Source: WVYX01 sp039592335
GTDB taxonomy: Bacteria > Gemmatimonadota > Gemmatimonadetes > Gemmatimonadales > GWC2-71-9
NCBI GenBank assembly: GCA_039592335.1
Contig: JBDHBX010000004.1
Span: forward strand, 1 to 64,000
Direction: 5' to 3'
Length of the DNA: 64,000 nucleotides
How positions within the stretch are numbered: position 1 is the stretch's first letter; the number at the start of each line of letters is the position of its first letter. Shown in pieces: positions 27,395 to 36,589 of the stretch. The notes below the pieces were generated by a model. It was not told where the DNA came from and searched no databases. It saw nothing but the letters and a program-made list of their open reading frames with translations. The translations under genes were made by a program, and so were the position numbers.

Positions 27395-29305
27395 GTGGGC
27401 AAAACGACCGTGCTCGTAGGCAATCCTAACGTCGGGAAGAGTGTTCTGTTCAAGAACCTCACCCGCCGCTACGTCACGGTCTCCAACTACCCCGGGACCA
27501 CGGTCGAGGTGGTGCGGGCCAAGGCGGCCTTCGACGGCCGCGAGATCGAGGTGGTGGACACGCCGGGGGTCAACGACCTGGCGCCGCGCAGCGATGAGGC
27601 CCGGGTCACCCGGAAGCTGCTCGACGAGACCGCGGGCGCCACCATCGTTCAGGTGGCCGACGCCAAGAACCTCAGGCGGGCCCTGCTGCTCACCCTGCAG
27701 TTGGCCGAGCTCGAGCAGCCCACCGTGCTCGTTCTCAACATGTACGACGAGCTGGAAGAGCGGGGACGCCAGATCGACACGGCACGCCTGAGCGAGATCC
27801 TGGGCATCCCCGTGGTGGCCACCGTCGCCCCACAGAACCAGGGGACCCAGGAGCTCATCGACGCCCTGCCGCACGCGGCCGTCCCGCGGGTGCCGGCGGA
27901 GGTGCTGGCGCCTGCCGGTGACGAGTACGGCCACAACCGCGTCCTGCTCGCGCACGCGAACGAGATCCTGGGCCAGACGTACTCGGTGGCGCGGCCGCCG
28001 CATCCTTCGGTGCGCGTGCGGCTGGGCCTCATGGCGATGCACCCGGTGAAGGGCCTCGGCGTGCTCGCCGCCATCCTGTTCACGGTCTTCTGGTTCGTGG
28101 GGCTGTTCGGCGCCGGGACGCTGGTGGACCTGCTCGAGGTCGGGGTGTTCGAGCAGCGCCTCAATCCGTTGGTGATCGGCGCGACCGACGCGGTGTTGCC
28201 CTTCCCCCACACGCACGACACGGAGGTGTTGACCTACTCGTTCGGCATCCCGGCGACACCGGTGCACGAGGTGACCGTGGGAAGCGTGGAGCGGGAGGTC
28301 GTGCTCCCCGCGTACAGCCTCGAGCCCGCTGCCGACCTGAGCGCGTGGCGACAGGTGTTGCGCTTCGGGCACGACTTCCTGGTCGGTCCCTACGGAGCGA
28401 TCACGATGGCGCTGGCCTACGCGTTTGCCATCGTGCTGCCGATCGTCACGGCGTTCTTCCTGGTGTTCAGCATCCTGGAGGACTCGGGCTACTTCCCGCG
28501 CATGGCGATCATGGTGAACCGCGTGTTCCGCGTGATGGGCCTCAACGGCAAGGCCGTCCTGCCCATGATCCTGGGGCTCGGCTGTGACACCATGGCGACG
28601 ATGACGACCCGCATCCTGGAGACCCGCAAGGAGCGCATCGTCACGACCATGCTGCTGGCGCTGGCCGTGCCTTGCTCGGCGCAGCTCGGTGTGCTGCTCG
28701 CACTCATGGCGAGTCTCTCGCCGGCGGGTGCGCTCGTGTGGTTGGGTCTCGTGATTGGCGTGATCTTCGTCGTTGGCTGGCTCACCGCCCGCGTGATCGG
28801 CGGTGAGGGCAGTGACTTCATTCTCGAGATCCCGCCCATGCGCCGGCCGCAGCTCTCCAACGTGCTGGTGAAGACGGCGAGCAGGCTCGACTGGTACCTG
28901 CGGGAGGTCATCCCGCTGTTCGTGCTGGGGACGGCGATCCTCTTTCTGCTCGACAAGCTCAGCCTGCTGGATGGCATCGCCCAGGCGGCGGAGCCCCTGG
29001 TCACCGGGTGGCTGGGTCTGCCCAAAGAGATGGCCAACGCGTTCCTCGTGGGCTTCATGCGACGTGACTTCGGTGCCGTGTACATCCTGGATGCGGCGAC
29101 GGGTCCGGCAGCGGTGCTCACGCCACACCAGATCCTGGTGGCCATGGTCACCATCACCTTGTTCATGCCGTGCATCGCTAACTTCCTGATGATCGCCAAG
29201 GAGCACGGCATGAAGACGGCCGTGAGCATGGCGGCCTTCATCTTCCCGTTTGCGTTCTTCGTGGGCGGGGTCATTCACCGGTTGGGCGTGTGGCTGAGTA
29301 TCTGA
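27395..29305 (+). CDS. feoB: Ferrous iron transporter B
   Basis: 636 aa from a GTG at 27395 after GAGG. The N-terminal G domain has GNPNVGKS (9-16), DTPG (55-58) and NMYD (115-118). The membrane half has both Gate signatures: EDSGYFPRMA, and GLGCDTMATM followed by VPCSAQ. It imports Fe(II) across the inner membrane, driven by or gated through GTP hydrolysis. The protein is at the short end of the family. The next gene overlaps it by 16 nt and encodes a FeoA domain, so the usual feoA-feoB order is reversed. Confidence 0.95.
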   Translation: MGKTTVLVGNPNVGKSVLFKNLTRRYVTVSNYPGTTVEVVRAKAAFDGREIEVVDTPGVNDLAPRSDEARVTRKLLDETAGATIVQVADAKNLRRALLLTLQLAELEQPTVLVLNMYDELEERGRQIDTARLSEILGIPVVATVAPQNQGTQELIDALPHAAVPRVPAEVLAPAGDEYGHNRVLLAHANEILGQTYSVARPPHPSVRVRLGLMAMHPVKGLGVLAAILFTVFWFVGLFGAGTLVDLLEVGVFEQRLNPLVIGATDAVLPFPHTHDTEVLTYSFGIPATPVHEVTVGSVEREVVLPAYSLEPAADLSAWRQVLRFGHDFLVGPYGAITMALAYAFAIVLPIVTAFFLVFSILEDSGYFPRMAIMVNRVFRVMGLNGKAVLPMILGLGCDTMATMTTRILETRKERIVTTMLLALAVPCSAQLGVLLALMASLSPAGALVWLGLVIGVIFVVGWLTARVIGGEGSDFILEIPPMRRPQLSNVLVKTASRLDWYLREVIPLFVLGTAILFLLDKLSLLDGIAQAAEPLVTGWLGLPKEMANAFLVGFMRRDFGAVYILDAATGPAAVLTPHQILVAMVTITLFMPCIANFLMIAKEHGMKTAVSMAAFIFPFAFFVGGVIHRLGVWLSI

Positions 29306-29739
29306 CCTGTCCGTTCTGCGGATTCGAGTTCCTGCGCGAGGACACGTTGTGCGAGCACGGCTGTCCTTTGGGAGGGATGTGCGGGCTGGTGCGCTGCCCG
29401 AGCTGTCAGTACGAGTACCCGGAGAAGCCACAGAGCTTCACCTGGCTGCAGCGACTCTTCCGCAAGCCTTCGCCCTACAACGACCTGCCGGAGCACGTCA
29501 CCACCGTGGAAGAGCTCAAGCCCGGGGAGCGCGCTCGCGTGCTGTGCCTCGGGACGGGAGGGCCGCAGCGCCACAACAGCATGGCGGTGTTCGGCGTGGT
29601 CCCCGGCGCCGAGATCACGCTGGTGCAGCACCATCCCTCGCCGGTGATTCAGGTGGAGGAGACGGAGCTCGCGCTGGACCCGGCGATCGCGCGGGAGGTC
29701 CTGGTGGAGCGCCTGGAACAGGACGTCCCGGTGGCGTGA
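29290..29739 (+). CDS. feoA: FeoA-domain protein with N-terminal cysteine-rich metal-binding segment
   Basis: 149 aa from the GTG at 29290, within the 3' end of feoB. Residues 1-45 carry seven cysteines (7, 10, 21, 25, 31, 36, 39), including CPFC and CPSC pairs as in a zinc ribbon or small iron-sulphur domain. Residues about 70-149 form an SH3-like FeoA domain (TTVEELKPGERARV, MAVFGVVPGAEITL, ALDPAIAREVLV). FeoA normally binds FeoB and supports transport. The Cys-rich extension could sense iron or redox state; this is inference, as is the possibility that it replaces FeoC. Confidence 0.85.
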   Translation: MAEYLTCPFCGFEFLREDTLCEHGCPLGGMCGLVRCPSCQYEYPEKPQSFTWLQRLFRKPSPYNDLPEHVTTVEELKPGERARVLCLGTGGPQRHNSMAVFGVVPGAEITLVQHHPSPVIQVEETELALDPAIAREVLVERLEQDVPVA

Positions 29740-29827
29740 GGCCGCTGGCGTTCGGCCGCTCCGGATGCTTTCTTGTGTGGTGGTTCGCGGCGGTTGGCCA
29801 AGTGACGACCTCAGGGAGAAGAGATTG

Positions 29828-30469
29828 ATGCGACTGACGCGTCGTGAGGTGGCTCGGAGCTGGTTGGGAGTGGCGCTCGGGCTCGTGGTGCTGGTGGGCT
29901 GCGTGGAGCCGCCCCCCGAGGAGGAGGGCAGCGAAGTCGCCCAGGAGACCGTGGGTGAGGATCTCCTGCTCGCCTCGACGAAGATCACGCTCCCCCCGCC
30001 CGGCATCGGACCCGCCGACCTGCCCGATCCGGAGTCCGACGGGGCGCAGTATCTGCGACAGTATTGCACGGCCTGTCATGCGCTGCCGGGACCCGGGTCG
30101 TTCTCCGCGACCGGCTGGCCAGTGTACCTCCGCCGGATGTGGAGGCGCATGGATGCGCTGGACGCGAGATACAATGTTGCCGTTCCCACGTCGGCGGAGC
30201 GGGTGGTGCTGACGCGCTACTTGATCGGCAATGCGCTGACCGTGACCCGTGCCGACTTGCCGCCCGGCCAGGGGCGTGACCTCTATCGCCGAGAGTGCTC
30301 CCGCTGCCACGAGCTGCCCGATCCCGCTCAGCACTCGCCGGCGGACTGGCCGGTCGTCGTGATCCGGATGCGGGAACACAGTGCCCAGATGCTGCGGCGC
30401 TCGCCGACGCAGTTCGAGGTGCAGGAGATTATTCTCTATCTCGAGCGGGCGTCGCGGGTCGGTTCGTAG
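29828..30469 (+). CDS. Dihaem c-type cytochrome lipoprotein
   Basis: 213 aa from the ATG at 29828. Signal peptide with lipobox LVGC (C25). Two haem-binding motifs lie in repeated halves: CTACH (80-84) and CSRCH (157-161). Each is followed by a similar WPV...RM stretch whose Met could be the axial ligand. It probably sits in the outer leaflet of the inner membrane or in the outer membrane and passes electrons in the periplasm. It lies 88 nt after the FeoA gene on the same strand, so a link to iron oxidation state is attractive but not shown. Confidence 0.87.
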   Translation: MRLTRREVARSWLGVALGLVVLVGCVEPPPEEEGSEVAQETVGEDLLLASTKITLPPPGIGPADLPDPESDGAQYLRQYCTACHALPGPGSFSATGWPVYLRRMWRRMDALDARYNVAVPTSAERVVLTRYLIGNALTVTRADLPPGQGRDLYRRECSRCHELPDPAQHSPADWPVVVIRMREHSAQMLRRSPTQFEVQEIILYLERASRVGS

Positions 30470-30494
30470 CAGTCGTTCGGTTCACCGGGTGAAA

Positions 30495-30523
30495 GAGAGG
30501 CGCGACTTCGGGTCGCGCCTCTC
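30495..30523. terminator. Perfect 12-bp hairpin terminator
   Basis: Arms 30495-30506 (GAGAGGCGCGAC) and 30512-30523 are exact complements around loop TTCGG, between the converging cytochrome and deacetylase genes. There is little T tract on the + side (GTGTTTG). Confidence 0.75.
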
Positions 30524-30546
30524 GTGTTTGCGGCACTGCGGGGGAG

Positions 30547-31458
30547 TCACCAGTTTGCGGCGGCGCGCTTCGTCTCTCGCAGCGTGTTGGCGTGAATCTC
30601 GACCGTGTCGTCCTGGTGCCGCGCGTATCCGCCCGCCAGGGTCACCATTGCAGGTACCCTCGCCTCGCGCAGGCCGTCGAGCACGATGGCATCCCGGCGC
30701 CGCAGTCCTTCGATCGTCAACCGGAGGCCGCCCAACTGGTCCTGCTCGTAGGGGTCGGCGCCGGCGAGGTAGAACGCGAGCTCCGGCTGGTGCGTGTCCA
30801 GGATCCGGGGCACGTGGTGCTCCAGGGCCGTGAGGTACTCGGTGTCATCGGTGCCGTCCTCCAGACCGAGATCCAGGTTGCTGGGCGGCTTCCAGGCCGG
30901 GTAGTTGTGCTCCTGGTGCATCGAGAACGTGAACACGTCCGGCTCCTGGGAGAAGATGGCCGCCGTGCCGTTGCCGTGGTGCACGTCGAGGTCGATGACG
31001 ACGGCGCTCTCGATTGCGCCGTCGCGTCTCAGCGCCTGGATCGCGATGGCGACGTCGTTGATGAGACAGAAGCCCTCCCCGTGGTCTGGGAAGGCATGGT
31101 GGAATCCGCCGCCGAGGTGAAACGCGAGGCCGTGCTCCAACGCCACGCGAGCCGCCAGCATGGCACCGCCGGCGCAGAGCCACATGGCGTCCCGCAACTC
31201 GATGGAGAAGGGTACCTCGAGCAGGAGCTGTTCGGTCACCGACAATGTTCCCGCCCTCAGCTTCCCGACGTACTCCGCCGTGTGGACGAGCCCCACATCG
31301 TCATCGGTGGCGGGCTCGGGGCGGACCAGGTCGTCCTGGGCGATCGTGCCGTCCGCGAGGAGTCGGTCCCGCACGAGCCGGTACTTCAGGGTCGGGAAGA
31401 CGTGCGGGCCGATATCGACCTCGTAGTCCTCGTGGTGGACGACGGAGAGGTCGGCCAT
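30547..31458 (-). CDS. Histone-deacetylase-family (class II-like/AcuC-type) deacetylase
   Basis: 303 aa, ATG at 31458. Arginase/deacetylase-fold signature residues are present: GGGFHHAFPDHGEGFCLIND (catalytic His pair and zinc region), IDLDVHHGNGTA (zinc D and H) and LAGADPYEQDQLGG (zinc D). GGGYAR-type ending: LAGGYARH. In bacteria such enzymes act on acetyl-lysine, acetylpolyamines or other amides; the substrate is not deducible. The M2 peptidase gene lies 6 nt upstream-side on the same strand, so they share a transcript. Confidence 0.88.
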   Translation of the reverse strand: MADLSVVHHEDYEVDIGPHVFPTLKYRLVRDRLLADGTIAQDDLVRPEPATDDDVGLVHTAEYVGKLRAGTLSVTEQLLLEVPFSIELRDAMWLCAGGAMLAARVALEHGLAFHLGGGFHHAFPDHGEGFCLINDVAIAIQALRRDGAIESAVVIDLDVHHGNGTAAIFSQEPDVFTFSMHQEHNYPAWKPPSNLDLGLEDGTDDTEYLTALEHHVPRILDTHQPELAFYLAGADPYEQDQLGGLRLTIEGLRRRDAIVLDGLREARVPAMVTLAGGYARHQDDTVEIHANTLRETKRAAANW

Positions 31459-31464
31459 CGCGGT

Positions 31465-33261
31465 CTACAGGTTGGGCAGCGTGTGCGTCCGTCCCTGGTT
31501 CTGCTCCACCAGCCAGTCGTACAGCGGCTGGAAGTACTCGACCATGGCCTGCGCATCGAGCTCGCGGCCCGTGGTCTCCTGCAGTACCTCCTGCCACGGG
31601 CGGCTGGAACCCGGGGCCATGAGGTTCCGTAGGAACCCGCCCACGCCGGCGCTGCCGAAGTAGTCGGTGTCGTACGGTGACTGCTCCAGGATCTCGGTCG
31701 CGATGTGCTGGTGCATCTGGAACAGCAGTGCCTCGGCCAGCGCGTAGTCGTAGTACTGTGCCGCGTCGTCGGTGATGTGGGTCTTGCTCAGCGCGTCGGC
31801 GTACTCCTCGCCGCGGCGTGTGGGCGGCACGATCCCCTGGTACCGGCGCACGAGGTCCCACCAGGTGGCGTTCAGCGACTCGCCGGGGAGCGAGTCCACG
31901 TAGAGCGCCCGCTCGAATCGCGTCATCACCCCGGCGCCCCACGGAATCATGAGGACGTGGTTGAGGGCCTCCTGCAGCAGCTTCGCGATCTCGTCCACCT
32001 CGGCGTCTTCGTCCGCCAGGCCGCGGTTCACGAGGAAGCGGCGCTGTGTGGCGGCCAGCCCGATCATGCTGCCGATCGCCTCGTGGTACGCGCGGTTGGC
32101 TCCGCCCCGCAGCACGAGCGGCACGTCGGGGTTGCTATAGGCCATGAAGTAGTAGACGTGCCCCAGCTCGTGGTGCACCGTCTCGTACCAGTATGGGTTG
32201 GGCAGCACACTCATCAGCGAGCGCACGTCGGTGTCGCGGTCGAGGTGCCACGCGGAGGCATGCGTGTTCTTCTTGTAGTCGGCGTCAGGAGGCAGTGGGT
32301 AGAGCGACGAGCGCTCCCAGAACGTCTCCGGGAGCTCGTCGAACCCCAGGCTCACATAGAACGCCTCGCCCTGCTGCATCACCCACTCGGCGGTGTGGGC
32401 GCCGATGGCGGAGTCCGCGTTGATGCCCTCCACCTCGACCAGCGCGCTCCAGTCCTGGCCCCAGCGATTCGGCAGCCAGTGCGCCGGCAGTAGCTGCGGC
32501 ACCTCCGCGCCGTACCGGTCGGCCAGCTCGTAGCGCGCCCAGGTGTGCAGCTCGCGGTACAGCGGCCGCATTTGCTGCACCAGGTTGTCGCACAGGCGGA
32601 CCATCTCGTCGGTGGTCATCCCGTAGTCGGAGACCTGGTAGGTGAAGTAGTCGCTGTACCCCAGCGCCTGGACAGTTTGGTTCCGCAGGTCGCGCAGCTC
32701 GAGTGCGCCCGGCTTCAGCACGGGTCCCACCTCTTTCGAGGCCTGCCACACGGCCAGGCGCTCCGGCAGATCCGTGCTGGTGCGCAGCAGCGCATCGATC
32801 TCGTTCGGCGTAATGGGCTGGCGGCCCAGCCTGAACTCGAAACCGTAGAGCCGCTCCACCTGGTCGGTCTCGACGGCAATGCGCTCGAGCACGACCTCGG
32901 GGATCGTCATCGGTCCCTGGGCAGCCGTGGAGAGCATCTTCTCGAACTGGCGCTCCTGCAGGTCGCTCAGCCGGCCGCGCTGGGAGAGGTAGGCCCGGAT
33001 CGTGTCGATGTTCTCGACGCTCCCGGCGAAGCGCATCCTGGCCTCGCGCGCGTCGCGCGTGCGCGCGGCGTTGGTCGGGTCGCCTTCCACGATGTGGGTG
33101 TTGGACGCCCACTCCGCTTCGGCCCACGCGTAGTACAGCTCCTGATCCTCTACCTCGTACGCGGCGAGATAGGTGTCGGCCTCGCTGCGGAACTCCGTGT
33201 CGACGCAGGCCGCTACCAGTAGCGCTCCGAGCAGCAGCGCCGCGATGCTCACGCTCTTCAT
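31465..33261 (-). CDS. M2-family peptidyl-dipeptidase (ACE-like) lipoprotein
   Basis: 598 aa with lipobox LVAAC (C19). The zinc motif HHELGH (HExxH) lies near residue 365, followed by the third ligand Glu in HEAIGSM 25 residues on, as in angiotensin-converting enzymes. RFEF-type and WYETVHHELGH contexts match bacterial M2 proteins, and the length is right for a single catalytic domain. It removes C-terminal dipeptides in the periplasm and cooperates in function with the other exported peptidases here. Confidence 0.9.
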   Translation of the reverse strand: MKSVSIAALLLGALLVAACVDTEFRSEADTYLAAYEVEDQELYYAWAEAEWASNTHIVEGDPTNAARTRDAREARMRFAGSVENIDTIRAYLSQRGRLSDLQERQFEKMLSTAAQGPMTIPEVVLERIAVETDQVERLYGFEFRLGRQPITPNEIDALLRTSTDLPERLAVWQASKEVGPVLKPGALELRDLRNQTVQALGYSDYFTYQVSDYGMTTDEMVRLCDNLVQQMRPLYRELHTWARYELADRYGAEVPQLLPAHWLPNRWGQDWSALVEVEGINADSAIGAHTAEWVMQQGEAFYVSLGFDELPETFWERSSLYPLPPDADYKKNTHASAWHLDRDTDVRSLMSVLPNPYWYETVHHELGHVYYFMAYSNPDVPLVLRGGANRAYHEAIGSMIGLAATQRRFLVNRGLADEDAEVDEIAKLLQEALNHVLMIPWGAGVMTRFERALYVDSLPGESLNATWWDLVRRYQGIVPPTRRGEEYADALSKTHITDDAAQYYDYALAEALLFQMHQHIATEILEQSPYDTDYFGSAGVGGFLRNLMAPGSSRPWQEVLQETTGRELDAQAMVEYFQPLYDWLVEQNQGRTHTLPNL

Positions 33262-33355
33262 GGTGGTGCCCCCTCGAGATACCGAGATGTGTAACGGGGG
33301 TAAATATCTGTCGGGTGCCCGCGCCGCGTAAGGGAGCGGGTCGAGTCGCCTCCGC

Positions 33356-34024
33356 CTAGTTGTACTGCCAGGTCTCGCCCGGCTTCAACTCCTTCACCTC
33401 GATCCCCTTGGGCGTGAACCCCTCCGCGTCCTGTCGGATGATGGGGAACGTCCCGTAGTGCATGGGGACGGCCACCTTGGGCTTGATGAGCTCGGCGGCC
33501 ATGCTGGCCAGCTCCGGGCCCATCGTAAACCGGTCGCCTACGGGGACCAGGGCAATGTCCGGCTTGTAGAACTCACCCAGCAGCTTCATGTCGCCGAACA
33601 CGGTGGTGTCACCCAAGTGGTAGACGGTCACACCACCCAGGTGCACGATGGCGCCGCATGGCATCCCCAGGTAGCGGCCGTTGTAGGATGAGGAGTGGAA
33701 CGCCTGCGTGAAGGCGACCCAGCCCCAGTCGGCGGTGATCTTCCCGCCGGGGTTGCCCGGCTCGGCCGCGATCCCTTGCTCCGTCATGTACTCGTAGATC
33801 TCGAAGGCGCCGAACACGGTGGCGTTGTTCGCCTTGGCGATGGCGACGGTGTCACCCAGATGGTCGCCGTGGCCGTGCGTCAGCACGACGGCCTGGCACC
33901 GCACGTCCTTCGGCTTGGTGACGGCAACGGGGTTGCCGGTGAGGAATGGGTCGATGGCGACGGTCGTGGACCCGTTGCTCAGAAGAAAGCCGGAGTGTCC
34001 GAGGAAAGTGACGTCGATTCCCAT
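33356..34024 (-). CDS. UPF0173 metal-dependent hydrolase (MBL fold)
   Basis: 222 aa, ATG at 34024, preceded by GGGAGGAGG. MBL core THGHGDHLGD (HxHxDH), FHSSSYNG (His), YHLGDTTVFGD (Asp) and PMHYGTF (final His) match the UPF0173 family end to end, including length. Cytoplasmic hydrolase with an undefined substrate. Confidence 0.92.
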   Translation of the reverse strand: MGIDVTFLGHSGFLLSNGSTTVAIDPFLTGNPVAVTKPKDVRCQAVVLTHGHGDHLGDTVAIAKANNATVFGAFEIYEYMTEQGIAAEPGNPGGKITADWGWVAFTQAFHSSSYNGRYLGMPCGAIVHLGGVTVYHLGDTTVFGDMKLLGEFYKPDIALVPVGDRFTMGPELASMAAELIKPKVAVPMHYGTFPIIRQDAEGFTPKGIEVKELKPGETWQYN

Positions 34025-34105
34025 GAGGTCGCACCTCCTCCCAAACCCAATGACTTGGTGACGACGGCGTGGTGCCGTCTTCTTGATCCTAACCGGGGGG
34101 CGCGG

Positions 34106-34210
34106 TGCGGCTAGGCCCGAGCCGCAAAACTTCGGCCTATGTTCGGGTGCCGAAGGCTAACGGTCGGCAGACTTTGCGGGATTACCCTTGCCATCACAAC
34201 TTAGGCCGAC
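34106..34210 (+). ncRNA. Structured 5' leader with mutually exclusive pairings, candidate cis-regulatory RNA
   Basis: Upstream of the PAS-GGDEF-EAL gene. TGCGGCT (34106-34112) can pair with AGCCGCA (34120-34126), but the overlapping CCGCAAA (34122-34128) can instead pair with TTTGCGG (34173-34179). Inside the latter, CTTCGGC (34130-34136) pairs with GCCGAAG (34149-34155). TCGGCCTA (34132-34139) is also complementary to TAGGCCGA (34202-34209), just before the ATG at 34217, where no clear Shine-Dalgarno is visible. Such competition is the logic of riboswitches and attenuators. It does not match a riboswitch class I can name with confidence. Confidence 0.4.
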
Positions 34211-34216
34211 CCTCGT

Positions 34217-36589
34217 ATGACAGCCCTGCTCGTCATCTCAGTCCTACTGCTATTGGGCGCCGCCTGTTGGGCGGTCGTGCTGGCGGTGCGTCCGGTAGAC
34301 CGGCGGTTTCGCCTCGTCGCCGGCGCGATCGTGCTGGTCTCTGCTTTGCAGCTGCTTTCTTTGGTGGCAGAGGCGCTCAACGCCGCTCCCGGGCAGCAGC
34401 ACTCGCACGCCACCGATCTCGCGGTGGCTGCGGCCTTGCTGCTCACCGTGTGGTTGGTCGACCGGGCCATCGCGCGCCACCAGCGGGTGCAGCGGGACAT
34501 CGCAAGCGAGCACAGCCGCATCAGCTTCGAGATCACTCGCTTGGAGAAGACGGTCGAGACCACGCAGATCGGAGTGTGCGTCACGGATTTGGACGGACGC
34601 ATCGTCTACGTGAATCCGGCCGAGGCCGAGATGCACGGATGGACCATCGGGGAGCTGACGGGCGAGGACGTCGGCGTGCTCGCACCGCCGGAGCTGCGCG
34701 AGCCGATGTCGCCTCCCGAGATCGCCAAGATGACCAGCTGGCGCCGCGAGTCGGTGAACCTCCGGAAGGACGGTACCACCTTCCCGGTGCACCTCATGTC
34801 GGACGTAATCCACGACGCCGACGGCAATGCCGTCAACGTGGTGACGACCTGCGAGGACATCTCGGCGCGCAAGGAAGCCGAGCGGGCGCTGCGGGAGAGC
34901 GAGGAGCGCTATGCGCTCTCCGCCCGAGGGGCGAACGACGGATTGTGGGACTGGAACCTCGATACCGGCAAGGTCTACTTCTCCGAGCGGTGGAAGGCGA
35001 TCCTGGGTTACTCCGACCAGGAGATCGAGTCCAACATCGACGCGTGGCTCGACCGGGTGCACCCGGAGGACCTGCAGCGGGTGAAAGGCGAGCTCGATAC
35101 CCACATGATCGGGCACTCCGTGCATTACGAGACCGAGCACCGGGTGCGACACTGGGACCGGACCTATCGTTGGGTATTGGTGCGCGCCGTGGCCGTGCGG
35201 GACGACGAAGGCAGGCCGCACCGCATGGCCGGCTCCCTCACCGACATCACCCAGCGCAAGCAGGCGGAGGAGCAGCTCGCCAAGGACGCCCTGTACGACC
35301 CGCTCACCGGGCTTCCCAACCGGGCCTTCTTCAGCAACATCCTGCAGCGCTCCTCGCGCCGCGCGCGCCGCCGACGCGGCTACCAGTTCGCCGTGCTGTT
35401 CCTCGACCTCGACCGCTTCAAGGTCGTCAACGACAGTCTGGGCCACGACGTCGGCGACGAGCTGCTCGTCGGATTCGCCGAGCGCCTGGAGCGCTGCTTG
35501 CGACCGGGCGACTTCGTGGCACGGCTCGCCGGCGACGAGTTCTGCATCCTGCTGGACGACATCAAGGAGACCAGCGATCCAACGCGGGTCGCCGAGCGTA
35601 TCCAGGAGGAGCTGAAGGCACCGTTCCTGCTCGGGAAGCACGAGCTGTACGCCACCGTGAGTATCGGCATCGCCTCGAGCCAGCGCAGCGCCAACGGGCC
35701 GGACAACCTGCTGCGCGATGCCGACACGGCCATGTACCGCGCCAAGGCGCGGGGCGGGGCCCGCTTCGAGATCTTTGACAAGGAGATGCACGCCCGGGCC
35801 ATGGCGGTGCTCGAGCTGGAGAATGATCTGCGTGTGGCGCTGGGGAAAGCCCAGTTCATTCTCGAGTACCAGCCGGTCGTGTCCCTGGATGGGAACCGGG
35901 TCTCGGGCTTCGAGGCGCTGGTCCGCTGGAACCACCCGCAACGGGGTATGGTGCCGCCCGAGGAATTCGTGCCCGTCGCGGAGGAGACTGGGCTCATCGT
36001 GCCGCTGGGCCTCTGGGTCCTGCGCACCGCGATCAAGCAGATGACCGCCTGGCTCGCGCAGTTCCCGGAACACCCGGCCCTCTTCGTGAGCGTGAACGTC
36101 GCCGAGAAGCAGCTACAGCAGCCCGACTTCGTCGAGCGCGTCGTCCAGATACTGCAAGAGAATGGGCTCGACCCGGAGCGACTCAAGTTGGAGATCGCCG
36201 AGACCGTGTTGATGGAAGATCCGGGTTACTCCGAGGGACTGGTGCAGGATCTGGCCAACATCGGCGTGCAGGTTCAGATCGACGACTTCGGCACCGGGTA
36301 CTCGTCGCTGTCGTACCTCAACCGCTTCAACATCGATACCCTCAAGATCGACCGCTCCTTCGTGAGCCGCGTCAGCCTGACCGGCGAGAAGTCGGTGGTG
36401 GTCCAGGCCATCATCAAGCTGGCACGGGATCTGGGCATCCGGGTCATCGCCGAGGGGGTGGAGACCGAGGAACAGTCGGAGCACCTCAAGCTGCTGCGCT
36501 GTGAAGAGGGGCAGGGCTTCCTCTACTCCAAGCCGGTGAACGGCGCGGATGCAACGCAGATCCTGAGGGAGCAGGCCGCCAAGAAGTAA
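34217..36589 (+). CDS. Membrane PAS-PAS-GGDEF-EAL c-di-GMP signalling protein
   Basis: 790 aa. Two or three N-terminal membrane helices (1-90), then PAS 1 (about 105-225), PAS 2 with PAC (about 235-355), GGDEF domain (about 365-525) and EAL domain (about 535-790). The cyclase motif reads AGDEF, not GGDEF, which may still work or serve as a GTP-binding regulatory site. The phosphodiesterase site looks complete: EALVRW, SVNVAEKQ, ETVLMED, DDFGTGYSSL, KIDRSF and EGVET. It therefore probably degrades c-di-GMP in response to a PAS-sensed cue. It overlaps the HAD gene by one base (TAATG). Confidence 0.93.
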   Translation: MTALLVISVLLLLGAACWAVVLAVRPVDRRFRLVAGAIVLVSALQLLSLVAEALNAAPGQQHSHATDLAVAAALLLTVWLVDRAIARHQRVQRDIASEHSRISFEITRLEKTVETTQIGVCVTDLDGRIVYVNPAEAEMHGWTIGELTGEDVGVLAPPELREPMSPPEIAKMTSWRRESVNLRKDGTTFPVHLMSDVIHDADGNAVNVVTTCEDISARKEAERALRESEERYALSARGANDGLWDWNLDTGKVYFSERWKAILGYSDQEIESNIDAWLDRVHPEDLQRVKGELDTHMIGHSVHYETEHRVRHWDRTYRWVLVRAVAVRDDEGRPHRMAGSLTDITQRKQAEEQLAKDALYDPLTGLPNRAFFSNILQRSSRRARRRRGYQFAVLFLDLDRFKVVNDSLGHDVGDELLVGFAERLERCLRPGDFVARLAGDEFCILLDDIKETSDPTRVAERIQEELKAPFLLGKHELYATVSIGIASSQRSANGPDNLLRDADTAMYRAKARGGARFEIFDKEMHARAMAVLELENDLRVALGKAQFILEYQPVVSLDGNRVSGFEALVRWNHPQRGMVPPEEFVPVAEETGLIVPLGLWVLRTAIKQMTAWLAQFPEHPALFVSVNVAEKQLQQPDFVERVVQILQENGLDPERLKLEIAETVLMEDPGYSEGLVQDLANIGVQVQIDDFGTGYSSLSYLNRFNIDTLKIDRSFVSRVSLTGEKSVVVQAIIKLARDLGIRVIAEGVETEEQSEHLKLLRCEEGQGFLYSKPVNGADATQILREQAAKK

